The translations under genes were made by a program, and so were the position numbers. From assembly GCF_900129855.1 (NCBI RefSeq), contig NZ_LT670819.1, forward strand, positions 4,092,001 to 4,156,000: 64,000 bases of DNA. The letters run 5' to 3'. Positions 17,692 through 25,626 of this stretch are shown here, one piece after another (the first letter of the stretch is position 1; each line of letters opens with the position of its first letter). The notes under the pieces are model-generated. The model was not told the origin of the DNA, did not search any database, and saw nothing but the letters and a program-made list of their open reading frames with translations. The DNA comes from Streptomyces sp. 3214.6. GTDB lineage: Bacteria > Actinomycetota > Actinomycetes > Streptomycetales > Streptomycetaceae.

Positions 17692-18093
17692 GTGTGCCTT
17701 ACCTCCGTCGTCGGCGGCGGCTGGTCATCTCATGCTGAACGCCCCACCCAAGCCGCCATTCTCACCCGAATCGGTGAGGAGTGGTGTTTTCTCGTAGTCC
17801 CCATCTGACCAAATCGCCCACACGAAAACGTCAACCCGAGGGCTCAACTCCGCGTACGCCTGCGGTATGACACGAAAGCAAGGAAAGGCCAACCGACCCG
17901 TAGGGGTCCCACCGGGAGACGACGCCTTCCCCTAGGGACACGGGGGTTGGACGGCACAGGCGAGGGAGGGGCGCGGGGCTCGCGGTGAGGGCGCGGGGGG
18001 TGCGGGGGCGAGGGGTGTGGGGTGTGGGGCGAGGGGTGTGAGGGCCGGGGTGAGGGGGCGGGCCGGGGTAAGGGGGATGCGGGGCCGGTGGGG

Positions 18094-18165
18094 GGGTGCG
18101 GCACCTGAGTGGGGTGCGGCACCTGAGTGGGGTGCGGGGCCTGAGTGGGGTGCGGGGCCTGAGGG
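18094..18165. repeat. 18-bp minisatellite A, four copies
   Basis: The unit is GGGTGCGGCACCTGAGTG. Copies 1-2 are identical; copies 3-4 carry GGGGCC in place of GGCACC. Confidence 0.9.
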
Positions 18166-18302
18166 GGTGCCGGGCCGACGGCGATCGCCGGAACTGCGCG
18201 GGGTGCCGGACCGGAGGAGGGTGCGGCATCCGAGGGGTCGCCGGATCGCAGGGGGTGCCGAACCGGAGGAAGGTGCCGCGCCGGAGGGGTCGCCGGATCG
18301 CA

Positions 18303-18374
18303 GGGGGGTGCCGGGCCACAGGGGGGTGCCGGGCCACAGGGGGGTGCCGGGCCACAGGGGGGTGCCGGGCCACA
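18303..18374. repeat. 18-bp minisatellite B, four identical copies
   Basis: The unit is GGGGGGTGCCGGGCCACA, four perfect copies back to back, flanked by degenerate relatives from 18240. Perfect identity points to recent expansion. Confidence 0.95.
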
Positions 18375-18401
18375 GGGGGTGGCGGCCCGGAGGCGATCGC
18401 C

Positions 18402-18527
18402 GGGCCGAAGCGGCGTGACGGGCCGGAGCGGCGTGACGGGCCGGAGCGGCGTGACGGGCCGGAGCGGCGTGACGGGCCGGAGCGGCGTGACGGGCCGGAG
18501 CGGCGTGACGGGCCGGAGCGGCGTGAC
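18402..18527. repeat. 18-bp minisatellite C, seven copies
   Basis: The unit is GGGCCGGAGCGGCGTGAC. The first copy has one mismatch and the next six are identical. Confidence 0.95.
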
Positions 18528-18593
18528 GGGCCGCAGGCGGGTGCCGGGCGGGCCGCAGGCGGGTGCCGGGCGGGCCGCAGGCGGGTGCCGGGC
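18528..18593. repeat. 22-bp minisatellite D, three copies
   Basis: The 22-bp unit starts GGGCCGCAGG and ends GTGCCGGGC. The three identical copies abut array C and end 16 nt before the polyprenyl synthase stop. Confidence 0.93.
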
Positions 18594-18609
18594 GGCGGGC
18601 CGGAGGAGG

Positions 18610-19620
18610 TCAGCCGGCTCGGTGGACCACCGCGTCGCACAGTTCCATCAGCGCCGCCTTCGCGCCGCACTCCCGCAGCGGCGCGAGCGCCGACCGCGCG
18701 TCCTTCGCGTACCGCACGGTGTCCCGGCGGGCCTGCTCCAGCGCCGGGTGCGCGCGGAGCGCCTCCAGGGCCTCGGCGAGCCGGGCGTCGTCGCTCAGGT
18801 CGGAGTCCAGCAGCTCGCACAGGGCGATGTCCTCGGGCAGCGACAGGCGCGCCGCCCGCTCCCGCAGCCGCAGCACGGGCAGCGTGGGAACGCCCTCGCG
18901 AAGATCCGTCCCCGGCGTCTTGCCCGACTCGTGCGAGTCGGACGCGATGTCCAGGACGTCGTCGGCCAGCTGGAAGGCGACGCCCAGCCGCTCGCCGTAC
19001 TGCGTGAGCACGTCGACGACCGTCTCGTCGGCGCCCGACATCATCGCCCCGAACCGGCAGGCCACCGCCACCAGCGAGCCCGTCTTACCGCCGAGCACGT
19101 CGAGGTAGTGCTCGACCGGGTCCCGTCCGTCGGTAGGACCGGCCGTCTCCAGGATCTGCCCGGTGACCAGCCGCTCGAACGCCTCCGCCTGCACCCGCAC
19201 CGCCTCCGGTCCGAGGTCGGCCAGGATGTGGGAGGCGCGCGCGAAGAGGAAGTCGCCCGTGAGGACGGCGACGGAGTTCCCCCAGCGGGCGTTCGCGCTG
19301 GGCACCCCGCGGCGCACGGCGGCCTCGTCCATCACGTCGTCGTGGTACAGCGTGGCCAGGTGGGTCAGCTCCACGACCACGGCCGACGGCACGATGCCCG
19401 GCGCGTACGGGTCCCCGAACTGCGACGCGAGCACCACGAGCAGCGGCCGGAACCGCTTCCCGCCCGCCCGCACGAGATGCTGGGCGGCCTCCGTGATGAA
19501 CGGAACCTCACTCTTGGTGGCCTCGAGCAAGCCTTCCTCGACAGCCGCCAATCCGGCCTGGACATCGGCTTCCAGAGCCTGGTCCCGCACGCTCAGCCCG
19601 AACGGCCCGACGACGGTCAC
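18610..19620 (-). CDS. Long-chain polyprenyl diphosphate synthase
   Basis: A 336-residue trans-isoprenyl diphosphate synthase. The first Asp-rich motif is DDVMD (94-98) and the second DDVLD (220-224); the GGKRFRP substrate motif is at 53-59. It condenses isopentenyl diphosphate onto allylic diphosphates. The 336-residue size and features fit the octa/nonaprenyl enzymes that make menaquinone side chains. GTG 19620 is preceded by AGGAG. Menaquinone is the quinone used by the nuo complex encoded downstream, but the chain length cannot be read from the sequence alone. Confidence 0.92.
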   Translation of the reverse strand: MTVVGPFGLSVRDQALEADVQAGLAAVEEGLLEATKSEVPFITEAAQHLVRAGGKRFRPLLVVLASQFGDPYAPGIVPSAVVVELTHLATLYHDDVMDEAAVRRGVPSANARWGNSVAVLTGDFLFARASHILADLGPEAVRVQAEAFERLVTGQILETAGPTDGRDPVEHYLDVLGGKTGSLVAVACRFGAMMSGADETVVDVLTQYGERLGVAFQLADDVLDIASDSHESGKTPGTDLREGVPTLPVLRLRERAARLSLPEDIALCELLDSDLSDDARLAEALEALRAHPALEQARRDTVRYAKDARSALAPLRECGAKAALMELCDAVVHRAG

Positions 19621-20129
19621 GAGGGGTCTCCTGTCTGCTGGTGTCTACTGGCGATTACGCGGTTTGTCGATAGGTCTCTGCCATCACTCAAGTCAGCGTA
19701 TCCGGTCACGTTTCGATCACCGATAGCCCCCACGGTTACAGGCCAGGTGGTATCGGATCACGCCCGATATGTTCCTGATTCAAATATATGAACAGATATT
19801 TATAGAGTTAGCCGGAAGTAAGGACCTTCCACCCGGCAATGCCATCGATGCCGGAGTCGCCATCCCCACCCCCTTCCCACCGCCACCGACTTGGGATCAA
19901 TGCCCGATTCGCCGCACTTGTGGACGCTGGTGACTTGACTCACTCCCCCCGCCGAAACCGCCCGATCCCGCCCGATCCGGTCGTTCACGGATTCTCCACA
20001 CCTCCAAGCAAGTTGAGGCTTTGCACCCACAAAGGATCAAGCACCCCATAGGTCACAGACCAAGGTCAATAGGGGTGATCTGTGAATCCGCTACTTGTTT
20101 CGGACATGTGCTCTCGCATACGTTCCCGG
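19621..20129. other. Divergent intergenic region with AT-rich island
   Basis: It separates the polyprenyl synthase (minus) from the riboswitch-led gene (plus) and must hold both promoters. A rare AT-rich block sits at 19775-19810. TCACAGA (20053-20059) and TCTGTGA (20079-20085) form an inverted repeat 45 bp before the riboswitch, possibly a regulator site. Small ORFs here have no recognisable product. Confidence 0.5.
19782..19801. promoter_or_regulatory. AT-rich inverted repeat upstream of the polyprenyl synthase
   Basis: AAATAT (19782-19787) and ATATTT (19796-19801) form a perfect inverted repeat around ATGAACAG. It lies 160 nt upstream of the synthase start. Such AT content is exceptional in this genome. 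Confidence 0.4.
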
Positions 20130-20322
20130 CCTGTCGGGCGGAACGCCGAATCCTGCCGCCGCCCGTACACCCACCTAGAACGCACGGCAGGAGCGGGGGA
20201 ACCAGGTAAGTCGCCAGGCCGGATGTTTCGGACATATCGGTACGGCTCGGGGTGAAGTCGCGCCCGTCAGGACGCGACCGGGCAACTCCCGCCCGAACCC
20301 GACAGCTCACCTCGCAGGCGCC
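20130..20322 (+). promoter_or_regulatory. ydaO-type c-di-AMP riboswitch
   Basis: Conserved elements of the ydaO/yuaA RNA appear in order: GCCGAATCCTGCCG (20145-20158), GAGCGGGGGAACCAGGT (20191-20207), GGGGTGAAGTCG (20249-20260), CAACTCCCGCCCGAACCCG (20283-20301) and ACAGCTCACCTCGCAGGCG (20302-20320). It ends two bases before the ribosome binding site of the transglycosylase-like gene. In Streptomyces this riboswitch class controls rpfA and other cell-wall hydrolases, and c-di-AMP binding reduces expression (known for the class). The precise ends are estimated. Confidence 0.9.
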
Positions 20323-20338
20323 GGAGAGGAAATTCATC

Positions 20339-20821
20339 ATGTCCGCTGCCGCTCAGCCGCGCCGCACCCGTCGCAACCGTCTCGTCCGCACGCTCACCGT
20401 CGCCGCCACCGGCGCGGCCGTGCTCGCCCTGCCGCTCATCGGCGCGACCGGCGCCTCCGCGGCGACCCCGACCGTCGCCACCGCCACCAGCCTCGGATAC
20501 GCCAACAACCTCGACGGCTGGATCCGTGCCTCCCTCCACGTCATGGCCCAGCACGGGATCCCGGGGACGTACAACGGCATCTACCGCAACGTCATCCGCG
20601 AGTCCTCCGGCAACCCCTACGCCATCAACCTCTGGGACTCCAACGCGGCCGCGGGCATCCCGTCCAAGGGCCTGCTCCAGGTCATCGACCCGACCTTCCG
20701 CGCCTACCACGTCGCCGGCACCTCCTGGGACTCCTACGACCCGGTCGCCAACATCACCGCCGCCTGCAACTACGCGGCCGCCCGTTACGGCTCGATCGAC
20801 AACGTGTTCGGCGCGTACTGA
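20339..20821 (+). CDS. Secreted transglycosylase SLT-domain-like protein (resuscitation/lytic type)
   Basis: A 160-residue secreted protein. The signal peptide is a basic N-terminus, a hydrophobic core at 17-33 and a likely cut near GASA-A (41). The SLT/goose-lysozyme-like domain has catalytic Glu88 in VIRESSGNPYAINLWDSNA. GIPSKGLLQVIDPTF and NITAACNYAAARYGSIDNVF follow. It cleaves peptidoglycan glycan strands. The ribosome binding site GGAGAGGA precedes ATG 20339. The c-di-AMP riboswitch in its leader ties wall turnover to nucleotide signalling during growth or germination. Confidence 0.9.
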   Translation: MSAAAQPRRTRRNRLVRTLTVAATGAAVLALPLIGATGASAATPTVATATSLGYANNLDGWIRASLHVMAQHGIPGTYNGIYRNVIRESSGNPYAINLWDSNAAAGIPSKGLLQVIDPTFRAYHVAGTSWDSYDPVANITAACNYAAARYGSIDNVFGAY

Positions 20822-20849
20822 CAGATCCCCGTAGGACCCCCAGCCCAGG

Positions 20850-20885
20850 GGCCTACAGGCCCTACAGGCCCTACGAGCCCTACGG
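20850..20885. repeat. Four 9-bp repeats between convergent genes, inside a possible bidirectional terminator
   Basis: GCCCTACAG-like units run from 20850 to 20885. Outer arms CCCGTAGG (20828-20835) and CCTACGGG (20879-20886) can pair. The repeat runs into the stop codon of the HAD gene. Confidence 0.6.
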
Positions 20886-21713
20886 GAACAGTCTTTCGAG
20901 GACGACGGCCACGCCGTCGTCCTCGTTCGACGTCGTCACCTCGTCGGCCACCGCCTTGAGTTCGGGGTGGGCGTTGGCCATCGCGACTCCGCGCGCGGCC
21001 CAGTCGAACATCGGGATGTCGTTGGGCATGTCCCCGAAGGCGACGGTGTCCTCGGGCCGCAGGCCCAGGTGTTCGGCGGCCAGGGCCAGGCCCGTCGCCT
21101 TGGTGATCCCGCAGGGCTGGAGCTCGACCGTGCCGGGTCCCGACATGGTGACCGTGGCGAGCGAGCCGACCGCCGCACGGGCCGTCGCCGCCAACTCGTC
21201 GTCGGACAGGGTGGGATGGCGCAGCAGCACCTTGCTGATCGGCTCGCACCACAGATCATCGCGCCGGTCGACCCGCAGGGCGGGCAGCGTCGGGTGCGGC
21301 ATCCGGTAGCCCGGCTCGATGAGCGTCAGCCCGTCCACGCCGTCCTGATCGACGGCCGCGTACAGCTGCCCCACCTCCGCCTCGATCTTGCCGAGCGCGG
21401 TCTCGGCCAGCTCCCGGTCCAGGGTGACCGACCACAGCAGACGGTCCGCGCCGGCGTCGTACAACTGCGCGCCCTGTCCGCACACCGCGAGCCCCCTGCT
21501 GTGCAGCCGGTCGAGCAGGGGGCGTACGCGCGGCGCGGGGCGTCCTGTGACCACCAGGTGGCGTGCGCCGGCGGCGGCCACCCGCGCGAGCGCGTCGAGG
21601 GACCGGTCGGAGAACGTGTCGTCGCCGCGCAGCAGCGTTCCGTCCAGGTCGGTGGCGATGAGGGAGTACGCAGAGTACGGGGTGTGCTCGGCATATGCGG
21701 TGGGTGCGGCCAT
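20880..21713 (-). CDS. HAD superfamily (Cof-type, IIB) phosphatase
   Basis: A 277-residue hydrolase. Motif I is DLDGTLL (nucleophile Asp22, acid/base Asp24), motif II is VVTGRP, and motif IV is GDMPNDIPMF with the upstream GITKATGLALAAEHLG carrying the motif III Lys. The insert between motifs II and III is the large type IIB cap. It probably dephosphorylates sugar phosphates or other small phosphates. ATG 21713 has no close strong ribosome binding site, so the start is slightly uncertain. It converges with the transglycosylase-like gene. Confidence 0.88.
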   Translation of the reverse strand: MAAPTAYAEHTPYSAYSLIATDLDGTLLRGDDTFSDRSLDALARVAAAGARHLVVTGRPAPRVRPLLDRLHSRGLAVCGQGAQLYDAGADRLLWSVTLDRELAETALGKIEAEVGQLYAAVDQDGVDGLTLIEPGYRMPHPTLPALRVDRRDDLWCEPISKVLLRHPTLSDDELAATARAAVGSLATVTMSGPGTVELQPCGITKATGLALAAEHLGLRPEDTVAFGDMPNDIPMFDWAARGVAMANAHPELKAVADEVTTSNEDDGVAVVLERLFP

Positions 21714-21983
21714 GATCAGAGAATACGGATGCCGCACCCCCCTGGTTCGACGCGAGCCGGACGACGACCAGGTCCTGTCCGGTTCTGCCAACTCCCCTTT
21801 GTCTACTGGTGCGGAACTGGCTGAGGACGGGCACAAAGAAACGGCTTTCTGGCGCATCGCCGGGTAGTGGACGGTTAAAGGCCTCTGTACCGGTTGGCAA
21901 CAAGATGGGACGCTACCTACCGCGACGCCCGGGTGGAGCGGTACCGTCCAGGTGTCCAGGGGGGACTTGATCGGGGGGTCAGG

Positions 21984-23069
21984 TTGAGCAGTGGGCGCAT
22001 TCGTGTGCTGAGGCCGGAAGACCTCGGCGAGGGGGACAGGGAGCGGTGGCGCGCGCTGCGTGCCGCGTCGACGCTTCCGCGAAACCCCTTCATGGAACCG
22101 GAGTTCACCGACGCCGTGGGCCTCGTGCGGCCACGCGCGCGCGTGGCGGTGGTGTACGAGGGGCGTGAGCCGGTCGGCTTCCTCCCCTATGAGCGGGGCC
22201 GGCTCGGCCAGGGTCAGGCCCTCGCGTACGGCGTCTCGGACGCGCAGGGCGCGGTGCTGACCCCGGGTCTCGGGCTGAACGCCGCCGAACTGATGCGGGC
22301 GTGCTCCCTGTCGAGCTTCGCCTTCGACAACCTGGAGGCGACACAGGGGCTGTTCGTCCCGCACGCGGCCGAGGAGTACGCCGCCTATGTCATCGACGTC
22401 GGAAAGGGTTACGAGACCTACGAGTCCGTACTGCGGTCCCAGTCGCCGAAGTTCCTGAAGACGACGCTCGCCAAGGAGCGCAGGCTCGGCCGTCAGGTCG
22501 GGGAGCTGCGGTTCGTGTTCGACGAACGCGACCCGGCCGCGCTGCGCACGCTCATGGCGTGGAAGTCCGCGCAGTACCGCAGGACCGGCCGCCGGGACCG
22601 GTTCGCCCAGGGGTGGATCACCCGACTGGTGGACGCGCTCGCCGAGACGCGCGCGCCGGAGTGCTCCGGCACGCTGTCCGTCCTCTACGCCGGTGAGCGG
22701 CCGCTCGCCGCACACTTCGGACTGCGTTCGTCGACGGTCCTGGCTTGCTGGTTCCCGTCGTACGACCCGGAGTTCGGGAAGTTCTCGCCGGGTCTGGTGC
22801 TGCATCTGCGGATGGCGGAGTCGGCTGCCGCCGAGGGCATCGGCCTGCTCGACCTGGGGCGGGGCGCGGCGGAGTACAAGGACTCGTTGAAGACCGGGGA
22901 GATCCCCGTGTTCGAGGGCGCGTGGACGCGTCCGGGGGTGGGCGCCGCGCTCCACTGGCTCAGTCGTGAACCGTCGCGCCGGGCGCACCACTTCGTACGC
23001 AACCGGCCGAGGCTCGCCGCGGCAGCCGCCCGGACCTTGAAGAGCGCGGGCCGCCTGCGCGGCGCGTGA
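21984..23069 (+). CDS. BcsL/CelD-like GNAT acyltransferase (exopolysaccharide-associated)
   Basis: About 361 residues with two GNAT/FemAB-like halves. Features are GFLPYERGRLGQGQALAYGV, RSQSPKFLKTTLAKERRLG, TLMAWKSAQYRRTGR, a Leu-rich AHFGLRSSTVLACWFPSYD strand and LDLGRGAAEYKDSLKTGE. The last two match the CelD/BcsL acetyltransferase family linked to cellulose and exopolysaccharide loci. Start TTG 21984 follows a GGGGGG run; the frame is open from 21894, and GTG 22005 is another option. It begins the plus-strand polysaccharide gene set and may acylate a sugar or lipid carrier. Confidence 0.82.
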   Translation: MSSGRIRVLRPEDLGEGDRERWRALRAASTLPRNPFMEPEFTDAVGLVRPRARVAVVYEGREPVGFLPYERGRLGQGQALAYGVSDAQGAVLTPGLGLNAAELMRACSLSSFAFDNLEATQGLFVPHAAEEYAAYVIDVGKGYETYESVLRSQSPKFLKTTLAKERRLGRQVGELRFVFDERDPAALRTLMAWKSAQYRRTGRRDRFAQGWITRLVDALAETRAPECSGTLSVLYAGERPLAAHFGLRSSTVLACWFPSYDPEFGKFSPGLVLHLRMAESAAAEGIGLLDLGRGAAEYKDSLKTGEIPVFEGAWTRPGVGAALHWLSREPSRRAHHFVRNRPRLAAAAARTLKSAGRLRGA

Positions 23070-23274
23070 CGATCACACGGGGGAACGGTCACACGGCACA
23101 CGGTCACACGGCACACGGGCACACAGCTCATGGGCACACAGCTCATGGGCACACGAGTGACGGTCAGAGACAGTCGGGGACCGGCTGAGGACAGTCGGAG
23201 ATTGTCAGGGTCGGTCGGGGATCGCCAGGTGTGGTCGGGGATTGTCGGGGGCGGTCATGAGACAAGGGGGGTTC
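23070..23274. repeat. Short degenerate tandem repeats between the acyltransferase and GT2 genes
   Basis: Three families lie next to each other. CACACGG-type repeats occupy 23075-23115. Two copies of a 15-bp GGGCACACAGCTCAT unit lie near 23115-23145. Degenerate GTCGGGGATTG units run through 23170-23255. No gene is supported. Confidence 0.6.
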
Positions 23275-24687
23275 ATGTCCCGCGCAAGAGGTGCGCAGCA
23301 GGAGGTCGTGAGGCTGGAGATCGAGAGGTTTCTCGGCATCCGGCCGGTGCAGATCGCCGAGCTCGAACTGGACGATGGTGGCGCGCTCAGACCCGGTCCG
23401 GGCAGCCCGCCCGTCACCCACGGTCCGGTGTTCGTGCTGGTCAGGCAGGGTGGGCGGCCGGTCGGGACGCTCCTCGGGCAGGTACCGGAGGGCGCCGATC
23501 CTAAGGCGGTACTCGTGGACCTGGCCGTCCGTGAGCACAGGGCGCCGGGTCCCGCCCGACTGCCCGGCCCGGAGTCCGTCCCGTTCACCACCGTCGTCAT
23601 CGCCACCCGCGAACGCGCCGGACTGCTCGCCCACGCCCTCGACTCTCTCCTCGCCCAGGACCACCCGGACTTCGAGATCATCGTCGTCGACAACGCGCCC
23701 GTGACGGACGCGACCCGGGACCTGGTGACACACAAGTACGCCGAGCGCGTGCGGTACGTGACCGAGCCGGTGCCCGGTCTCGCCGTCGCGCACAACAGGG
23801 GCGTCGAGGCCGCGCACGGCGAGGTGATCGCCTTCACGGACGACGACGTCGTGGCGGACCCGCGCTGGCTCACGGAACTCACCGCGCCGTTCACCGCCGA
23901 CCCCCGCCTCGGCTGCGCCACCGGCCTGATCCTCCCGGCCCGGCTGCGCACGCCCGCCCAGGTCCTCCTGGAGAGCCACGGCGGCTTCGCCAAGGGCTTC
24001 ACGGCCCGCACGTACGACCCGTACGACCCGCCCGCCGACGAGCCGCTGTTCCCCTTCACCGCAGGCCGCTTCGGCTCCGGCGCCAGCATGGCCTTCCGTA
24101 CGGAGGTGCTGCGGGCGGTCGGCGGCTTCGACTCGGCGACGGGTGCGGGCACACTCGCGCGGGGCGGCGACGACCTCTACGGGTTCGTCCGTGTCCTCGC
24201 CGAGGGCCACCGGCTGCACTACACCCCGCAGGCCCTGGTCTGGCACCGCCACCGGGAGACCTGGCAGGACCTGGAGACCCAGGCCTACGGCTACGGCGCC
24301 GGCCTCACCGCCTACCTCACGGCGATCCTCGTCAACCGGCCCGGTCTGCTCCCGGCGTTCCTGGCCCGGCTGCCCCGGGGGCTGGCATACGCACGCTCAC
24401 TGACGGCGAGCCGCGAGGCGGCGTCCGAGTCGGAAGCGGGGGCTCAATCGGGGGGCCATTCGGAGAGTCAATCGGGGGCGCACTCAGGGGCGGACGCGCC
24501 CGGGAGCGCGGGGGGCGGGCCCCGGCGTGCGGGGGGCGGGCCCGGTGGGCATGACGATCGGACGCACGCCTGGCCCGGGCGGCTGTCCCGGCTCCAGAGG
24601 CGCGGAATGCTCTACGGACCGCTGGGCTACTTGCGGGCCCGACGCGCGCTGCGGCAGCGGCTGCGGCAGCGGGGGGCCGCGCGATGA
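23275..24687 (+). CDS. Glycosyltransferase family 2
   Basis: A 470-residue GT-A enzyme. After a 90-residue N-terminal extension the GT2 core starts at FTTVVIATRERAGLLAHALD and has VVDNAP. The metal-binding FTDDDVVADPRW holds the DxD-type motif, and GGDDLYGFVRVLAEG provides the acceptor-side acid. QAYGYGAGLTAYL precedes a Ser/Gly-rich disordered segment. ATG 23275 follows AAGGGGGG by 5 nt. It probably transfers a sugar from a nucleotide donor to build an extracellular polymer or modify a carrier lipid. It is coupled to the deacetylase by an ATGA overlap. Confidence 0.88.
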   Translation: MSRARGAQQEVVRLEIERFLGIRPVQIAELELDDGGALRPGPGSPPVTHGPVFVLVRQGGRPVGTLLGQVPEGADPKAVLVDLAVREHRAPGPARLPGPESVPFTTVVIATRERAGLLAHALDSLLAQDHPDFEIIVVDNAPVTDATRDLVTHKYAERVRYVTEPVPGLAVAHNRGVEAAHGEVIAFTDDDVVADPRWLTELTAPFTADPRLGCATGLILPARLRTPAQVLLESHGGFAKGFTARTYDPYDPPADEPLFPFTAGRFGSGASMAFRTEVLRAVGGFDSATGAGTLARGGDDLYGFVRVLAEGHRLHYTPQALVWHRHRETWQDLETQAYGYGAGLTAYLTAILVNRPGLLPAFLARLPRGLAYARSLTASREAASESEAGAQSGGHSESQSGAHSGADAPGSAGGGPRRAGGGPGGHDDRTHAWPGRLSRLQRRGMLYGPLGYLRARRALRQRLRQRGAAR

Positions 24688-25523
24688 CGGCGGCGTCCGC
24701 ACACAGAGGCGGCGGCGTCCCGGTGCCCGCAGGCGGCAGCATCCCCGTGTTCCTGTACCACGCCGTGATGGAGGATCCGCCCGACTGGATCGCCGAGTTC
24801 GCCGTGAGCCCGAAACAGTTCGGCGAGCACTTGGACGCCGTCGTCGACAGCGGTCGTACGCCCGTCACGATCGGCGCGCTCGCCGACCATCTCGCCGGGC
24901 GGGCGCCGCTGCCGTCCCGGCCGGTGCTGCTCACCTTCGACGACGGTTTCGCCGACCTGCCCGGTGCGACCGCGGAGGCGCTGGCCGGGCGCGGGCTGTC
25001 CGCCACCGCGTACCTCACCACCGGCGCCATCACGGCGGGCGGGCGCAGTCTGCTGCCGCCCGCCCCGATGATGACGCTGGAGGAGGCGGCCCGGCTGGAG
25101 CAGTACGGCATGGAGATCGGCAGCCACACGGTCACCCACGCCCAGCTGGACACCCTCGCGCCCAGCGCGCTCGCGCACGAACTGCGGGTGTCCCGCTCGG
25201 TGTTGGAGGACGCCCTTGGCCATCAGGTCCGCCACCTCGCCTATCCGCACGGCTACAACAGCGGCCGGGTGCGGCGGGCGGCCGCCGCCGCGGGCTACGA
25301 GACGGCCACCGCCGTGCGGCACGCGCTCAGTTCGGATCGAGACGAGCCCTACCGCATCGCCCGGCTCATCGTGCGTCGCGGCCACACCGTCGCCGACGTC
25401 GAGGCCTGGCTGGCGGGTTTCGGCGCCCGAGTGGCCCCGTATCGGGACGGACCGAGGACGGTCGGCTGGCGGTGGTACCGCCGGGCCCGGGCCGTCGTTC
25501 GAGGGCCCGTTTTCGCAGGCTGA
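24684..25523 (+). CDS. Polysaccharide deacetylase (NodB/CE4 family)
   Basis: A 279-residue NodB-domain protein. Motif 1 is LLTFDDGFAD (catalytic base and metal Asp), motif 2 is SHTVTH (metal His pair), and motif 3 is AYPHGYNS. It removes N- or O-acetyl groups from a polysaccharide. No signal peptide is evident, so the site of action is uncertain. ATG 24684 overlaps the GT2 stop. A glycosyltransferase, an acyltransferase and a deacetylase in one set point to a partly deacetylated exopolymer. Confidence 0.9.
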   Translation: MTAASAHRGGGVPVPAGGSIPVFLYHAVMEDPPDWIAEFAVSPKQFGEHLDAVVDSGRTPVTIGALADHLAGRAPLPSRPVLLTFDDGFADLPGATAEALAGRGLSATAYLTTGAITAGGRSLLPPAPMMTLEEAARLEQYGMEIGSHTVTHAQLDTLAPSALAHELRVSRSVLEDALGHQVRHLAYPHGYNSGRVRRAAAAAGYETATAVRHALSSDRDEPYRIARLIVRRGHTVADVEAWLAGFGARVAPYRDGPRTVGWRWYRRARAVVRGPVFAG

Positions 25524-25595
25524 AACGGGGTGACAGGAACCGGCCGGTCCGCCGGAAGGTTCGACGATTTTGGTGTGAAAAGCAGAGGAAATTCC

Positions 25596-25601
25596 TATAG
25601 T
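25596..25601 (+). promoter_or_regulatory. Candidate -10 element (TATAGT)
   Basis: TATAGT lies 26 nt before GTG 25627, within an AT-rich patch (25560-25602). A TTGGTG at 25570-25575 could be a -35, but its 20-nt spacing is long. Confidence 0.4.
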
Positions 25602-25626
25602 TGACCTGGGGGAGGGGAGCCTCAGC

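Larger units (their letters stand above)
17692..18609. other. 918-bp non-coding, repeat-filled intergenic region
   Basis: It lies between the polyprenyl synthase stop and the LolA-like start, both minus strand. The part near 17692-17830 could hold the LolA-operon promoter. From about 17950 the DNA is extremely G-rich on the plus strand and made of several tandem arrays (listed separately). All frames stay open through the arrays, so long ORFs there are artefacts of composition and of an 18-bp period. No gene is supported. Confidence 0.75.

Noticed and set aside
18094..18593. CRISPR array
   Set aside because: The units are directly abutting 18- and 22-bp copies with no unique spacers, and no cas genes are present.
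17831..18820. 329-codon minus-strand ORF through the minisatellite field (RHPPVA and GPSRRS repeats)
   Set aside because: It overlaps the polyprenyl synthase gene in another frame, every frame is open there, and the repeats explain the apparent protein. A repeat protein cannot be fully excluded but nothing supports it.
18379..19791. 470-codon plus-strand ORF with RSGVTG repeats
   Set aside because: It consists of array C followed by the antisense of the polyprenyl synthase gene.
19839..20051. Possible 70-codon gene upstream of the riboswitch
   Set aside because: No ribosome binding site, no recognisable motif and a Pro/Ser/His-rich composition; it lies in a promoter region.
20880..22991. 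703-codon minus-strand ORF containing the HAD protein
   Set aside because: Only the last 277 codons form the HAD domain; the rest is antisense to the acyltransferase gene.
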